Position numbers and translations under genes: made by a program | Assembly (NCBI RefSeq): GCF_000242255.2 | Contig: NC_017033.1 | Span: 2,243,110-2,307,109 of the forward strand | DNA length: 64,000 bases | Direction: 5' to 3' | From: Frateuria aurantia DSM 6220 | GTDB lineage: Bacteria; Pseudomonadota; Gammaproteobacteria; Xanthomonadales; Rhodanobacteraceae | The notes under the pieces: generated by a model | What the model was told of the DNA's origin: nothing | Database searches by the model: none | Seen by the model: only the letters and a program-made list of their open reading frames with translations | Shown: positions 53,372-63,824 of the stretch, piece by piece | How the letters are laid out: the number at the start of each line of letters is the position of its first letter | How positions within the stretch are numbered: the stretch's first letter is position 1

Positions 53372-54843
53372 ACGCTGCGACGGGCAGCCTTGGCACTGTC
53401 CGAACGCGCCTGCTCGATCTGGCGCAGATAGCTGTCGTCGAGACCGGTCACATATTCACCGGAGAAGCAGGAAGTATCGAAGTGCTTCAGATCTTCGTTG
53501 CCATCCTGCACGGCCCAGACCAGATCCTTCAGATCCTGATAGATCAGCCAGTCAGCGCCCAGGTACTGCTCGATCTCGGGTACGGTGCGCCCGGCGGCCA
53601 CCAGTTCGGAGACCGCCGGCATATCGATGCCGTAGACATTGGGGTAGCACACCGGCGGTGCCGCCGAAGCAAAGAACACCTTGCGTGCGCCCGCCTCGCG
53701 CGCCATCTGGATGATCTGCTTGGAAGTGGTGCCGCGGACAATGGAGTCATCCACCAGCAACACGTTCTTGCGCCGAAACTCCAGGCTGACCGGATTCAGC
53801 TTGCGGCGCACCGACTTCACCCGTTCTTCCTGGCCGGGCATGATGAAAGTACGGCCGACATAGCGGTTCTTGACGAAACCCTCGCGAAACGGCACGCCCA
53901 GTGCCTCGGCCAACGCACTGGCGGCCGTGCGCGACGTGTCGGGAATCGGAATCACCGCCTCGATGCCGTGGTCGGGGCGCTCGCGCAGGATCTTTTCGGC
54001 CAGCTTCTCGCCCATCCGCAGACGGGCCTTGTAGACCGACACGTCCTCGATCATGGAGTCGGGACGGGCCAGATAGACATATTCGAAAATGCAGGGGCTG
54101 TGCACTTCGCCCTCGGCGCAGCGACGCGAGAACAGCTGGCCATCGCGGGTGATCAGTACGGCCTCGCCCGGCTCGATGTCGCGCACCCGCTTGAAGCCCA
54201 GCACGTCGAAGGCCACCGATTCGGAAGCCACCGCATATTCCTTGCCGGTCGCGGTCTCGCGTTCGCCCAGTACCAGCGGACGGATCCCGTTCGGATCGCG
54301 GAACGCCAGCAGGCCATAGCCCAGCACCAGGGTGACGCAGGCGTAGCCGCCGCGAGCCCGCTTGAAGACCCGTGTCACCGCGTCGAACACCTGATCGGGA
54401 CTGACCGCCATGCTGCTGCGCACCTGCAACTCATGAGCCAGCACGTTCAGCAGCACCTCCGAGTCGGAGTCGGTATTGATGTGACGCAGGTCGTCCTCGA
54501 ACATCTCCCTGCGCAGGGACTCGGTATTGACCAGGTTGCCGTTGTGGGCGAAGGCCAGGCCATAGGGCGAATTCACGTAGAACGGCTGGGCCTCGGCCGA
54601 ACCTTCCGAGCCGGCCGTGGGATAGCGGCAATGGCCGATGCCGATATTGCCGCGCAGGGCGCTCATCGACTCCTGGTTGAACACGTCGCGGACCAGACCC
54701 TTGCCCTTGTGCAAGCGCAACCGGGCGCCATCCTCGGTCGCGATGCCGGCGGCATCCTGGCCGCGATGCTGCAGCACGGTCAAGGCGTCATACAACGCCG
54801 AAGCCACCTGGCTGGTACCCACAATACCAATGATTCCACACAT
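53368..54843 (-). CDS. purF: Amidophosphoribosyltransferase
   Basis: The 491-residue first enzyme of purine synthesis (PRPP + Gln to phosphoribosylamine). Start fixed at 54843 because the mature N-terminal nucleophile must follow Met directly: MCGIIGIVG. Glutaminase features: [40 protein letters not shown]-binding loop [18 protein letters not shown]. The gene lies 14 bp after cvpA, the E. coli order, and overlaps the DUF455 gene. Confidence 0.97.
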   Translation of the reverse strand: MCGIIGIVGTSQVASALYDALTVLQHRGQDAAGIATEDGARLRLHKGKGLVRDVFNQESMSALRGNIGIGHCRYPTAGSEGSAEAQPFYVNSPYGLAFAHNGNLVNTESLRREMFEDDLRHINTDSDSEVLLNVLAHELQVRSSMAVSPDQVFDAVTRVFKRARGGYACVTLVLGYGLLAFRDPNGIRPLVLGERETATGKEYAVASESVAFDVLGFKRVRDIEPGEAVLITRDGQLFSRRCAEGEVHSPCIFEYVYLARPDSMIEDVSVYKARLRMGEKLAEKILRERPDHGIEAVIPIPDTSRTAASALAEALGVPFREGFVKNRYVGRTFIMPGQEERVKSVRRKLNPVSLEFRRKNVLLVDDSIVRGTTSKQIIQMAREAGARKVFFASAAPPVCYPNVYGIDMPAVSELVAAGRTVPEIEQYLGADWLIYQDLKDLVWAVQDGNEDLKHFDTSCFSGEYVTGLDDSYLRQIEQARSDSAKAARRSV

Positions 54844-54857
54844 GAGCTTTACCTGTT

Positions 54858-55460
54858 CTATGTCGCAACCGAAGGCGAAAGAAAGGCCTCCGGTGAAGAA
54901 GTGGCTGCCGGCGGCGCAGGCCTGCGCTCCGGAACAGATGTTGGCGCGGCAGGCCAATGCCGCAGCAGACGGGCCGGATTCAACTGTTGATAAATATCGG
55001 CGGGCAGCTGCGAACTCAAGCGGGCAGCCACATTTTCAAAGCGAGGCAGCAATTGCGACTGCTGCCACCAGGGATCACGGGCGAAGGCGGTAAAGCCAAG
55101 CAGGAAGACCGTCAAAGTCACCAGCAGCACGCCCCGCACCAGCCCGAAGACCATCCCGAGCAAACGGTCAGTGCCGGCCAGCCCGGTGCTCTCGATCAAA
55201 CGGTCCAGCACGAACCGCAGCAAGGCTCCGGCCACCAGCACCGCAACGAAACACAGCAGATAACCACTGATGATCCGCGCCGAAGGCAGGTCGAGGGAGG
55301 CCGGCAGCCTGGCCGCGACCATGGGGCCGTAATGCCAGGCCAGCCAGGTCGCCACCATCCAGATGCCCAGCGCCATGATTTCGGAGACCAGTCCACGCCA
55401 CAGTCCCACCAGCACGGACAGCAGCAGGACAGCCAGAATCAGCTCATCGGTCCAGTTCAT
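54858..55460 (-). CDS. cvpA: CvpA-family inner-membrane protein
   Basis: A 200-residue protein with four hydrophobic helices: [48 protein letters not shown], and [24 protein letters not shown] are clear. CvpA is needed for colicin V production in E. coli and is implicated in envelope/bile tolerance; molecular role unresolved. The Ala/Pro-rich C-terminal tail (~40 residues) is variable. It lies 14 bp upstream of purF in the conserved cvpA-purF pair. Start at 55460 lacks a strong ribosome site. Confidence 0.92.
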   Translation of the reverse strand: MNWTDELILAVLLLSVLVGLWRGLVSEIMALGIWMVATWLAWHYGPMVAARLPASLDLPSARIISGYLLCFVAVLVAGALLRFVLDRLIESTGLAGTDRLLGMVFGLVRGVLLVTLTVFLLGFTAFARDPWWQQSQLLPRFENVAARLSSQLPADIYQQLNPARLLRHWPAAPTSVPERRPAPPAATSSPEAFLSPSVAT

Positions 55461-55574
55461 GGAGAGTATCGGTGGTTCCGGGCCAGACAGGGCGGCGGAG
55501 AGCGGCACCATGCACCCGGCCCTCCGTAAAGTCCGACATGATACCGCGACTCCTGCCCGAACGGGGCTGCGGTA

Positions 55575-56624
55575 TCAGGGCGCGCTGACGATATTGCCGC
55601 TGATGCCCAGCTTGCCACGGATTGCCTCGCGGACACGGCTCGCATCGGCGCGCTGAGTCTGCGGACCGGCACGTACGCGCCACAGCCGCTTGCCGGAGAC
55701 CGCCACCGAGTCTACATAGGCATCGAAACCATTGGCACGCAGGCGATCACGCAAGGCATTGGCATCGGCCTGGGTGCCCATCGCGGCCAGCTGCACTGCC
55801 CAGCCGCCGGCGCGACCTGCCGCCGGGGTCGCCGCCGCTGCCCTGGGTGCGACAGCCGCGGCATCACCCGCCTGGTTGCTGGCCCCGGACTGCAGTCGGG
55901 CCGGCACACCCGGCACGCTCTGCACGATTTTCAGTCTGGCTGCCTCGGCGGCAGCGCGGCTCTCGAAGGGACCGGCCGTCACCAGCGCCAGGGTCCGCCC
56001 GGACTGCGTGATCGGTCGAGCCTGCGCCGGATAACCCAGCGCCTGCACCCGGGCAATCAGATTGCGGGCGCTGGCCGACGATCCATAGGCACTCAGATTC
56101 AGGCTGTAATGGCCATGCGCCGCCTGCGCCGTCGGGGCAGCCGCACGCGGCGCAGCAGCGGATGGCGCAGGCGTCGGTGCCGCCCTCACGGGCGCGACAG
56201 GCGCCGGAGCCGGATGGCGACGACGATCCGGTATCACCGGCTCGCTGCCCTGCCCGGTTTCCACATCGGCCGGACTACGCGACTGGATATCCACCCGGGC
56301 CAGATCACCGCCCCCCTTGTGCGCGATCACCGGCTCGTTGGCCGCAGGCTGGGCCGCTGACGACGAGACCTGCGCCGCCGGCGCCTGGGTTGCTGCCGGC
56401 GGCGTCTGAACCGCCGGCGTGCTGACGGCGCCCGCCGGCGCCGGCGGTGCATTCGAGGTCAGGTCCATGGTGCGGGTCTGCATATCCGCCGAAGGCTCGG
56501 CCGGAATATCCAGACTCACATTCTTGTCGCCTCCCGGCGGCGTAGGATTGCTGGAAAAGAACATCGGCACAAATATCACGGCCAAGGCAATCAGTACCGC
56601 AGCTCCCAGCAGTCGCGTTTTCAA
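55575..56624 (-). CDS. dedD: SPOR-domain cell-division protein, DedD-like
   Basis: About 349 residues: short cytoplasmic start, one transmembrane helix (RLLGAAVLIALAVIFVPMFF), a long Pro/Ala-rich periplasmic linker, and two SPOR repeats (YSLNLSAYGSSASARNLIARVQALGY... and WAVQLAAMGTQADANALRDRLRANGF...). SPOR domains bind denuded septal peptidoglycan; E. coli DedD has one. I propose a TTG start at 56624 preceded by GGGAG; an ATG at 56711 would add a poor N-terminal stretch. It sits between folC and cvpA as in many gammaproteobacteria. Confidence 0.85.
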   Translation of the reverse strand: MKTRLLGAAVLIALAVIFVPMFFSSNPTPPGGDKNVSLDIPAEPSADMQTRTMDLTSNAPPAPAGAVSTPAVQTPPAATQAPAAQVSSSAAQPAANEPVIAHKGGGDLARVDIQSRSPADVETGQGSEPVIPDRRRHPAPAPVAPVRAAPTPAPSAAAPRAAAPTAQAAHGHYSLNLSAYGSSASARNLIARVQALGYPAQARPITQSGRTLALVTAGPFESRAAAEAARLKIVQSVPGVPARLQSGASNQAGDAAAVAPRAAAATPAAGRAGGWAVQLAAMGTQADANALRDRLRANGFDAYVDSVAVSGKRLWRVRAGPQTQRADASRVREAIRGKLGISGNIVSAP

Positions 56625-56869
56625 ATCAGGCTCCCAAGCGGCTTGGCCATGAACAGAGCGCTGATTATAGCGGTCCCGCCGGCAACGCCAAGCGCAGCAA
56701 ACCGCCACCATTCATCCTGCATCGACGCCGGCAAGCGCCATGACGATGGATGACGAGGGGGCCACCCCGCTCCGGTCCTCGCGCGCCCGTTCCCATGCGA
56801 CGGCAGGGGCGGCCGCTTGCACACGTGGCGCCGGCTGGCCAGACAGGCCCGGCCGGGGCCACATCGGCC

Positions 56870-58171
56870 TCAGCCGTCGTCCGGAAACAGCTCCAGCACC
56901 TGACTGGCCACATGAAACGACCCCAGCGCCAACAACAGCTCGTCCTCGCGCCGCGCGGCCGCGGCGCGCGCGCCCGCCAGTGCCGCGGCCAGATCGGGAT
57001 AGATCGAATAGCCCGCCTGCGGTGCGCTTCGGTGCAGCGCCTCGGCCAGGGCAATGGCAGGGAGCCCACGCGGCGTCACCCCATCCAGACCGATCAGATG
57101 CCAATGATCGATCCGGGCATCCAGCGCGGCAATCACGCCCCCGACATCCTTGTCCGCCAGGGCGCCATAAACGGCCTGTACCGGAGCGGCCCCTCGCCGG
57201 ACCAGCCAGTCCGCCAGCGATGCGGCCGCCTGCGGATTGTGCGCCACATCCAGGTACAGCTGCGGACCCGGCTCGCCCATGTCCACCGGCTGCAGCCGGG
57301 CCTGGATCCGGACGCTGGCCAGGGCGCGGGCCAGCGCGGCCGGCACCAGCCACGGCGGCGACTGCGGCCGGGCCTGGTCGCGGACTCGCAGGGCCGCGAT
57401 CGCCGTCGCCGCGTTGTCCCGCTGCACCGGCGCCAGCAGGGCCGGAGACGGCAGGTCAAGAACGTGGTCGGTGCCGAACCACCAGCGCCAGCCATCGTCC
57501 AGCGGGCGTGCACCAAAATCGAGATCGATGCGCCACACTTCGGCACCGGCCTCGGCCGCTGCCTGCAGCAAGCCCTGCGGCGGCTGATGATCGCCGATCA
57601 GCAACGGTCGCCCGGCACGGGCGATGCCGGCCTTCTCGCGGCCGATGCTGTCGCGGTCAGCCCCCAGCCAATCCATATGATCCAGATCGACGGTGGTGAC
57701 GACGGCGATGTCGGCATCCACGATATTGATGGCGTCGAGCCGCCCGCCCAGACCGACCTCCAGCACCGCCACGTCCAGCCCGGCGCGCGCCAGCAGATCC
57801 AGTGCCGCCAGCGTGCCGAACTCGAAATAGGTCAGCGGCAGCCCCGCGCGGGCATGTTCGATCCTCTCGAAGGCGGCCACCAGCTCGGCATCGCCAACCT
57901 CCCGGCCATCGATACGGATCCGCTCGTTGTAGCGGATCAGATGCGGCGAGGTATAAGTCCCCACCCGCTGCCCGCTGGTGCGCAACATGGCATCCAGCAA
58001 CGCCACGGTCGAACCTTTGCCATTGGTGCCTCCCACCGTGATGACTTCGGCCGCCGGACGCGGACGACCCATCCGCTGCCAGACCTCGCGGACACGCCCC
58101 AGACCCAGCTCGATACTGTTGGGATGGGTTTGCTGCTGGTAATCCAGCCATTCTGACAAGGTATGGGGCAT
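56870..58171 (-). CDS. folC: Folylpolyglutamate synthase / dihydrofolate synthase
   Basis: A 433-residue bifunctional Mur-ligase-family enzyme adding glutamate to dihydropteroate and to folates. P-loop: ITVGGTNGKGSTVALLDAML; the second signature is EVGLGGRLDAINIVDADIAVVTTVDLDHMDWLG with substrate Asp/His. The start at 58171 (MPHTLSEWLDYQQQTHP) is the usual FolC N-terminus; the frame upstream is unrelated. accD, often adjacent in the accD-folC pair, is absent; a HAD phosphatase gene lies 136 bp upstream instead. Confidence 0.96.
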   Translation of the reverse strand: MPHTLSEWLDYQQQTHPNSIELGLGRVREVWQRMGRPRPAAEVITVGGTNGKGSTVALLDAMLRTSGQRVGTYTSPHLIRYNERIRIDGREVGDAELVAAFERIEHARAGLPLTYFEFGTLAALDLLARAGLDVAVLEVGLGGRLDAINIVDADIAVVTTVDLDHMDWLGADRDSIGREKAGIARAGRPLLIGDHQPPQGLLQAAAEAGAEVWRIDLDFGARPLDDGWRWWFGTDHVLDLPSPALLAPVQRDNAATAIAALRVRDQARPQSPPWLVPAALARALASVRIQARLQPVDMGEPGPQLYLDVAHNPQAAASLADWLVRRGAAPVQAVYGALADKDVGGVIAALDARIDHWHLIGLDGVTPRGLPAIALAEALHRSAPQAGYSIYPDLAAALAGARAAAARREDELLLALGSFHVASQVLELFPDDG

Positions 58172-58307
58172 ATCGAATCCGCAGCTGCCTGCCGGCTCGG
58201 TCAGCGCCGGCGAAGGATAAAGACCGGAGCGTACGGCCCAGGCCGTTCGCTTGATGGAAGTAGCCGGGCTCGGAAGGGTGCAGGCCGGCCGCGAGGAGGC
58301 ACGGGAC

Positions 58308-58997
58308 TCAGCGCCAATCGACCCGGATGATGCTGCGCCCCAGCGCCTTTTCGATCTTTTTGCAGACCTGCGGGGTGCCATTGACCACCACGGCCTTGTC
58401 CGCCAGCTTCAACATAGGCACATCGTAGGCCGAATCGGTATAGGCCATGGCCGAGCGACGAATACCGGAGGCCGCCAGCGACTCGACCTTCAAAGCCGAA
58501 AAATTGTGACGCAAGGTGGTCATGCCCAGCCAACCCGGACGCAACTGCGAAGCCAGTATCTGCAACCCTTCCAGACCCAGCTCGTCCAGGATGCCGGTGA
58601 CCAGATGCTCTTCGCAGCCGGTAACCACCACGACCTGATCACCACCGACCTGATGCCGCCGCAGCGTCGCCAGCCCCTCCCGGCAGAACAGGCCGGGACG
58701 CCGCACCAGCTCGGCGGCGAACACCCGAGCGACCCGTCGGTAGGCCTCCGGGTCCAGACCCAGCAAGCCGAAGCGGATCAGACCGTGAATCGCACGGCGC
58801 CGCGAAAACATCGCCGTCAGCAGCAGCAAGGGCGAACAGCCGATTACCAGCGCCCGGCGCCACCAGGCCTTCGCGTAGAAATGACGAACCAGCAGCGTGA
58901 AGGCGTCACCATGAATCAGCACCCCGTCGAAATCGAACAGGATGATGCGCGCGCCCATGCCCGGGGCCTCCGGCGTATCCGCCACCTCGCTGTGCAT
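58308..58997 (-). CDS. HAD-family phosphatase, PgpC-like
   Basis: A 229-residue HAD hydrolase with a membrane-interacting hydrophobic stretch (LVIGCSPLLLLTAMF). Motif I is IILFDFDGVLIHGDAF (DxDG rather than DxDGT), motif II VVVVTGCEEHLV, and motif IV AMAYTDSAYDVPML. Layout resembles phosphatidylglycerophosphatase C (PgpC/YfhB) and SerB-like enzymes. It begins 2 bp after the trpC stop in the same direction, so it is co-transcribed with trpGDC. Lipid phosphatase function is inferred. Confidence 0.78.
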   Translation of the reverse strand: MHSEVADTPEAPGMGARIILFDFDGVLIHGDAFTLLVRHFYAKAWWRRALVIGCSPLLLLTAMFSRRRAIHGLIRFGLLGLDPEAYRRVARVFAAELVRRPGLFCREGLATLRRHQVGGDQVVVVTGCEEHLVTGILDELGLEGLQILASQLRPGWLGMTTLRHNFSALKVESLAASGIRRSAMAYTDSAYDVPMLKLADKAVVVNGTPQVCKKIEKALGRSIIRVDWR

Positions 58998-58999
58998 GA

Positions 59000-59794
59000 T
59001 CAGAGCTGGCCGAACAACCGCTGCAGTTCACTGCCCGGATCCGGCGCGCGCATGAAGGCCTCGCCGACCAGAAAGGCATGCACCCCTTCAAGCCGCATGC
59101 GGGCGACATCTTCCGGTGTATGGATGCCGGACTCGGTGACCAGGATCCGCTCATCGTCCACCTGATCGCGCAGCATCAGCGTCGTGTCCAGCGAAGTTTC
59201 AAAAGTGCGCAGATTGCGATTGTTGATGCCCAGCAAAGGTACGGGCAGCTGCAGCGCCCGCTCCAGCTCGGCCTGATCATGCACTTCGCACAACACGTCC
59301 AGATCCAGCTCGGCGGCCAGCAACGCCAGCTCCATCAGCTTCTCATCATCCAGAGCAGCCACGATCAGCAAAATGCAATCAGCACCCAGCACCCGCGATT
59401 CATAGACCTGGTAGGGGTCGATCACGAAGTCCTTGCGCAGGATCGGCAGCTCGCAGGCGGCCCTGGCCTGGCGCAGATAGGCATCACTGCCCTGAAAAAA
59501 ATCCACATCCGTCAGTACCGACAGACAGCAGGCGCCGCCTTCTTCATAACTGCGCGCAATGGCCGCCGGATCGAAATCCGGCCGGATCACACCCTTGCTG
59601 GGGCTGGCCTTCTTGACCTCGGCGATCACGGCCGGGCGGCCGTGGTGGATGCGGGACTCCATCGCGGCCGCAAAGCCGCGGGTCAACGGCAGATGCGGTA
59701 TGCGGGCTGCCAGATCGGCCAGCGGCAGACGCTCGTGGCGCTCGGCCACCTCCTCCACCTTGCGGGCCAGAATACGTTCAAGAATATCGCTCAT
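59000..59794 (-). CDS. trpC: Indole-3-glycerol phosphate synthase
   Basis: A 264-residue TIM barrel closing the indole ring in tryptophan synthesis. Seen: [16 protein letters not shown] at the start, [15 protein letters not shown] (catalytic Lys), [46 protein letters not shown] and ILVTESGI. It is monofunctional (no TrpF fusion). It overlaps trpD by ATGA. Confidence 0.97.
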   Translation of the reverse strand: MSDILERILARKVEEVAERHERLPLADLAARIPHLPLTRGFAAAMESRIHHGRPAVIAEVKKASPSKGVIRPDFDPAAIARSYEEGGACCLSVLTDVDFFQGSDAYLRQARAACELPILRKDFVIDPYQVYESRVLGADCILLIVAALDDEKLMELALLAAELDLDVLCEVHDQAELERALQLPVPLLGINNRNLRTFETSLDTTLMLRDQVDDERILVTESGIHTPEDVARMRLEGVHAFLVGEAFMRAPDPGSELQRLFGQL

Positions 59795-60867
59795 CGTGCC
59801 GTCCCGCCCGCCAATTCGCGGGTCGCAGAAACAAAGTCACGCATTTTCGCACGAGCCGAGCCATCCGCAATCACCCTGGCAGCGATATCGACACCTTCAA
59901 GCATCGAATCGGCCCGCCCGGCCACATAGATCGCGGCTCCGGCATTGAGACAGACGATGTCGCGGGCAGGCCCCGACTGGTTGTCCAGCGCCGACTGCAG
60001 CATGGCCAGCGACTCCTCCGCCGACTCCACCCGCAAGGCGTCCATCCGGCCCCATTCGATACCGAAGTCGACCGGCGCGATTTCGTACTCGTGAATCCGG
60101 CCGTCTTTCAACTCGCCCACCAGGGTCCGTGCCCCGATGGAAATCTCGTCCAGTCCATCGCTGCCCCAGACCACCATCGCCCTTTGCGCCCCCAGCGACT
60201 GCAGTACCCGGGCCTGGATACCGACCAGGTCAGGATGGAACACGCCGTGCAGAATCGCCGGCGCATCGGCCGGATTGGTCAGCGGCCCCAGAATATTGAA
60301 GAGGCTGCGCACGCCCAGTTCGCGCCGCACAGGCGCCACCACCTTCATGGCCGGATGGTGATTGGGGGCGTACATGAAGCCGATACCCGTCTGCCGCATG
60401 CTTTGTGCCACCTGCTCGGGACTCAGGTCAATCACCACCCCCAGCGCCTGCAGCACATCGGCACTGCCCGAGGTCGACGATACGCTGCGTCCGCCATGTT
60501 TGGCGACGCAGGCGCCGGCGGCGGCGGCCACGAACATCGAGGCGGTGGAAATATTGAACGTGCAGGCACCGTCACCGCCGGTGCCGACGATATCCACCAT
60601 ATGCTCGCGGATCGAGACCCCGTCCGCCCCGACCTGCGGCAGCGGCACCTTGGCGGCCAGCTCACGCATGACCATCGCCGCGCCGGTGATTTCGCCGATG
60701 CTCTCCTTCTTGACCCGCAGCCCTGCGATCAGGGCCGCCACCATCACCTGACTGACTTCGCCCGTCATGATCTGGCGCATCAGCGAGACCATCTCGTCCT
60801 GGAAGATTTCCCGATGCTCGATCACCCGCTGCAGGGCGGCACGCGGCGTGATATGCAGCTCGTTCAT
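59791..60867 (-). CDS. trpD: Anthranilate phosphoribosyltransferase
   Basis: A 358-residue enzyme transferring phosphoribose to anthranilate. PRPP-site motif: [18 protein letters not shown]; also [17 protein letters not shown] and [11 protein letters not shown]. The ATG at 60867 overlaps the trpG stop (ATGA); the open frame runs far upstream into trpG but that part is a shadow. It is not fused to TrpG as in E. coli. Confidence 0.96.
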   Translation of the reverse strand: MNELHITPRAALQRVIEHREIFQDEMVSLMRQIMTGEVSQVMVAALIAGLRVKKESIGEITGAAMVMRELAAKVPLPQVGADGVSIREHMVDIVGTGGDGACTFNISTASMFVAAAAGACVAKHGGRSVSSTSGSADVLQALGVVIDLSPEQVAQSMRQTGIGFMYAPNHHPAMKVVAPVRRELGVRSLFNILGPLTNPADAPAILHGVFHPDLVGIQARVLQSLGAQRAMVVWGSDGLDEISIGARTLVGELKDGRIHEYEIAPVDFGIEWGRMDALRVESAEESLAMLQSALDNQSGPARDIVCLNAGAAIYVAGRADSMLEGVDIAARVIADGSARAKMRDFVSATRELAGGTAR

Positions 60868-61469
60868 GCCGACGGCTCCCGTGGCAGGCCCAGGAAGTTG
60901 CGCAGCATGTCGTGACCGTGCTGGGTCAGAATCGACTCGGGGTGGAACTGCACACCCTCCACCGGCAGGCTGCGATGGCGCAGGCCCATGATCTCGTCCA
61001 GCGAGCCATCCGGATGCTCGGTCCATGCCGTCACTTCCAGACAGTCGGGCAAGGAAGCCTGCTCGACCACCAGGGAATGGTAGCGCGTGGCCTCGAAGGG
61101 ATCCGGCAGCCCTGCAAACACGCCCTGATCCCGATGAAAAACCGGCGAGACCTTGCCGTGCATGATCTGCTTGGCGCGGATCACCTTGCCGCCGAAGGCC
61201 TGACCGATGGCCTGATGCCCCAGACAGACACCGAACACCGGAATCTCTCCCGCCAGTCCGCGCAGCACATCCAGCGACACGCCGGCCTCGTCGGGGGTGC
61301 CGGGTCCTGGCGAGATCATGATGTGATCGGGTGCCAGCGCGCGAATCTCGTCCACCGACATGGCGTCGTTGCGAACCACCTGCACCTGCTGGCCCAGCTC
61401 GCCCAGATACTGGACCAGATTGAAAGTGAACGAATCATAGTTGTCGATCATCAACACTTTATTCGACAT
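60864..61469 (-). CDS. trpG: Anthranilate synthase glutaminase subunit
   Basis: A 201-residue class I glutamine amidotransferase. [14 protein letters not shown] at the start, [12 protein letters not shown], nucleophile in [12 protein letters not shown], and the His-Glu pair in [11 protein letters not shown]. It may also serve as PabA for folate. No trpE (component I) lies immediately upstream in the window, so the large subunit is encoded elsewhere. I saw no Trp-rich leader peptide or attenuator upstream. Confidence 0.95.
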   Translation of the reverse strand: MSNKVLMIDNYDSFTFNLVQYLGELGQQVQVVRNDAMSVDEIRALAPDHIMISPGPGTPDEAGVSLDVLRGLAGEIPVFGVCLGHQAIGQAFGGKVIRAKQIMHGKVSPVFHRDQGVFAGLPDPFEATRYHSLVVEQASLPDCLEVTAWTEHPDGSLDEIMGLRHRSLPVEGVQFHPESILTQHGHDMLRNFLGLPREPSA

Positions 61470-62048
61470 AATTGCCTGTCCAGTAAGGAAAATAGCCGCT
61501 GTACTTCAATTCTGTCCCCGCATCGGCACCCGCCCGTCAGTGGACTCGACGGTCTTGGCAGTGCCGGTACGAGAAGCGGCCAAGAGCGGGCACGAGCCGG
61601 CTTCGTCCTTTGACGACACCTGCTGGCCGGACTGAAAGATTGAGTGCATGGATGGAGACTCCTTGGAAAATCCGGGAGCCGCCTGGCCGGGGAATCGATC
61701 TGCGAATGACATCCTGTCCACCGGGTCGGGCGGCAAGATGCGGCGCAAGCCGCGACGTCTGGCCGCTTCCTAGAAGAAGCGCCACCAACGGACGAGGCAA
61801 AAGCTTGCGAAAGGGATCATGAAACGGCCTGTTCTGCATATGGATCGGCGCCGCCATCTACCTTGGGTAGACTGACCGTGCCGATGCCGACCGATTCTAA
61901 CCACTGCGGCGTGCGGGTGTCGATAGCCCGGCCGGTGGCGAAGCGCCGCGCGAAGACCAGGCGCCGGCTCAGCCCACACCGATCTGCCAAAACCCGTCGC
62001 CTGGCGATGGCCCCTTTCCGGGCGACCCTACCTGCGCCCATCAGGACA
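61470..62048. other. Intergenic region upstream of trpG with a possible small ORF
   Basis: About 580 bp. On the minus strand a 47-codon frame from ATG 61649 to 61506 (MHSIFQSGQQVSSKDEAGSC...) is preceded by AAGGAG 9 nt upstream and ends 37 bp before trpG. It has no Trp codons, so it is not an attenuator leader. It might be a small protein co-transcribed with trpGDC. The rest shows no supported gene. Confidence 0.35.
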
Positions 62049-62514
62049 TCAGCGTCGATCGTCCGGGGGATCATCGATGCAGCCCGGCAGACCTCCATGC
62101 ACGCGCTCTGCCCGCCAGCGATCCGCATTCGACATGACAACCCGCAGTGCATCCACGACATGGTAGCTGCCCCCGAACAACGCTCCGGGCGCCGCCAGCG
62201 CACGGTCGACCAGACAGACATCCAGTTGCCTGCCATGGCGTGCAACCACCCCGACTGACATCAGCCATGACCGGTCCTCAAGCTCCAGATCGGCCCCGTC
62301 CGCCTTCCAGGTGATGCGTGTGAATCCGTAATCCGCGAAGTGATGCCTGCCAGGTTCGCGGCGCGGCCCGATGGAGTTGGGAAAGCTGGTCACATCCAGA
62401 TGCCGTACCAGTGCCCGCACATCCTCTGACGGCGCCTGGATCGCCCATGCGGGTGCACCAAGCAGCAGCCAACCCATGTTCCACCATGCTTTTTTTCCGT
62501 AACGACATGCGCAT
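62049..62514 (-). pseudogene. Secreted hypothetical protein split by an A7 tract
   Basis: The frame 62477-62049 encodes about 142 residues of good protein character (EDVRALVRHLDVTSFPNSIGPR, HHFADYGFTRITWKADGADLELEDRSW) but begins inside its own signal peptide (MGWLLLGAPAWA). Just upstream, ATG at 62514 or 62508 starts MRMSLRKK in another frame. Deleting one A from the A7 tract at 62490-62496 joins the two as RMSLRKK-AWWNMGWLLLGAPAWA, a textbook signal peptide. It is thus a frameshifted gene, a slippage-dependent one, or a sequencing error. The 62477 ATG may still give a product. No family recognised. Confidence 0.6.
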
Positions 62515-62896
62515 GCTCTCCGGTTTTACGGCGTTGCGGAACAGCTTTCTGCCATACCAAGCCAGGCTCTCGACATCGGACACCGATGACCAGAAACCAC
62601 CGCGCCCTGACCATCGATTGATTGTCACCTTCAAGGGGACAGTGTTTGGCAGTTTGCCCGCTTTCCATCATCGATGTCGTCCGCCAAGATGACAACCACA
62701 GCCCGCCGGTCATGACGAGCTTCAGGCCAGACCAACGCACCTGAAGCCGGCATGACCAGGTGGCGGCCTGCAAGACCGCAAGATCCCGTCTGCGGCTTGT
62801 CAGGCCACAGATGCACGACTTAGCGTGTAACGGCTCGCGTAGTTCCAGACCCCGGCCCAAGGGCCATCGCGGTTTCACTTGAAGAGGATCACCGAC
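62515..62896. other. Intergenic region before the chloroperoxidase-like gene
   Basis: About 380 bp separating divergent genes. Only shadow frames of the flanking genes are open. Nothing else recognised. Confidence 0.35.
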
Positions 62897-63718
62897 ATGT
62901 CCAGCATCACCACCAAAGATGGCACCCGCATCGCCTACAAGGACTGGGGCAAGGGCCAGCCCATCCTGTTTTCGCATGGCTGGCCGCTGGCCGGCGACGC
63001 CTGGGATGCCCAGATGCTGTTTTTCGCCCAGCATGGCTACCGGGTGATTGCCCATGACCGGCGCGGTCACGGACTTTCCGACCAGCCCTGGGAAGGCAAC
63101 AACATGGACCAGTACGCCGATGATCTGGCCGAGCTGATCGAAAAGCTGGATCTGAAGGACCTGATCCTGATCGGCCATTCCACCGGCGGCGGTGAAATCG
63201 CCCATTACGTAGGCCGTCATGGCAGTGCGCGGGTGGCCAAGCTGGTGCTGGTCGGCGCGGTACCGCCGCTGATGCTGAAAACCGCCGACAATCCGGAAGG
63301 CACGCCGCTGGAAGTGTTTGACGATATCCGCAAGAACACCGCCCACGGTCGTTCGGAATTTTTCCGCAATCTGGCCATTCCCTTCTACGGATTCAACCGT
63401 GACGGTGCCAGCGTGATCGAAGGGCTGCGTGAAAGCTTCTGGCGGCTCGGCATGCTCGGCGGCATCAAGGCCGAATACGACTGCATCCATGAGTTCTCGG
63501 AAGTCGATTACACCGCTGACCTGAAGAAGATCGACAAGCCGACCCTGGTCATCCATGGCGACGATGACCAGATCGTGCCGATCGCCGCCTCGGGTGAAAA
63601 AACCGCCAGGATCGTCGCCGACGCGACCCTCAAGGTCTACCCGGGTGCGCCGCATGGCCTGGCCCAGACCCATGTCGAGCAGTTCAACCGGGATGTGCTG
63701 GCCTTTATCAAGGGCTGA
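62897..63718 (+). CDS. Alpha/beta hydrolase, non-heme chloroperoxidase/arylesterase type
   Basis: A 273-residue hydrolase close in pattern to Pseudomonas non-heme haloperoxidase/aryl esterase. Oxyanion segment [30 protein letters not shown]; nucleophile elbow [21 protein letters not shown] (Ser); Asp in [12 protein letters not shown]; His in [12 protein letters not shown]. It is an esterase with incidental perhydrolase/halogenating activity in the family. Start at 62897 follows AGAGGA; a TTG at 62879 is in frame. A strong hairpin follows. Confidence 0.9.
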   Translation: MSSITTKDGTRIAYKDWGKGQPILFSHGWPLAGDAWDAQMLFFAQHGYRVIAHDRRGHGLSDQPWEGNNMDQYADDLAELIEKLDLKDLILIGHSTGGGEIAHYVGRHGSARVAKLVLVGAVPPLMLKTADNPEGTPLEVFDDIRKNTAHGRSEFFRNLAIPFYGFNRDGASVIEGLRESFWRLGMLGGIKAEYDCIHEFSEVDYTADLKKIDKPTLVIHGDDDQIVPIAASGEKTARIVADATLKVYPGAPHGLAQTHVEQFNRDVLAFIKG

Positions 63719-63745
63719 GCCTGCGGGTCAGGCTCCTTCGCCCGG

Positions 63746-63778
63746 AACAAGAGGTCGCCGCAGGCGACCTCTTGTTCG
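63746..63778 (+). terminator. Terminator after the chloroperoxidase-like gene
   Basis: A perfect 15-bp stem GAACAAGAGGTCGCC / GGCGACCTCTTGTTC with a GCA loop lies 27 bp past the stop and between convergent genes; it is likely bidirectional. Confidence 0.75.
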
Positions 63779-63824
63779 GTTGTCTGGCCGGGCATGTCGA
63801 AGCCACTGACAGCCGGGAACCCGC

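Noticed and set aside
56740-58156. Long plus-strand frames opposite folC
   Set aside because: Antisense shadows caused by strong third-position GC bias; folC on the minus strand has all family motifs.
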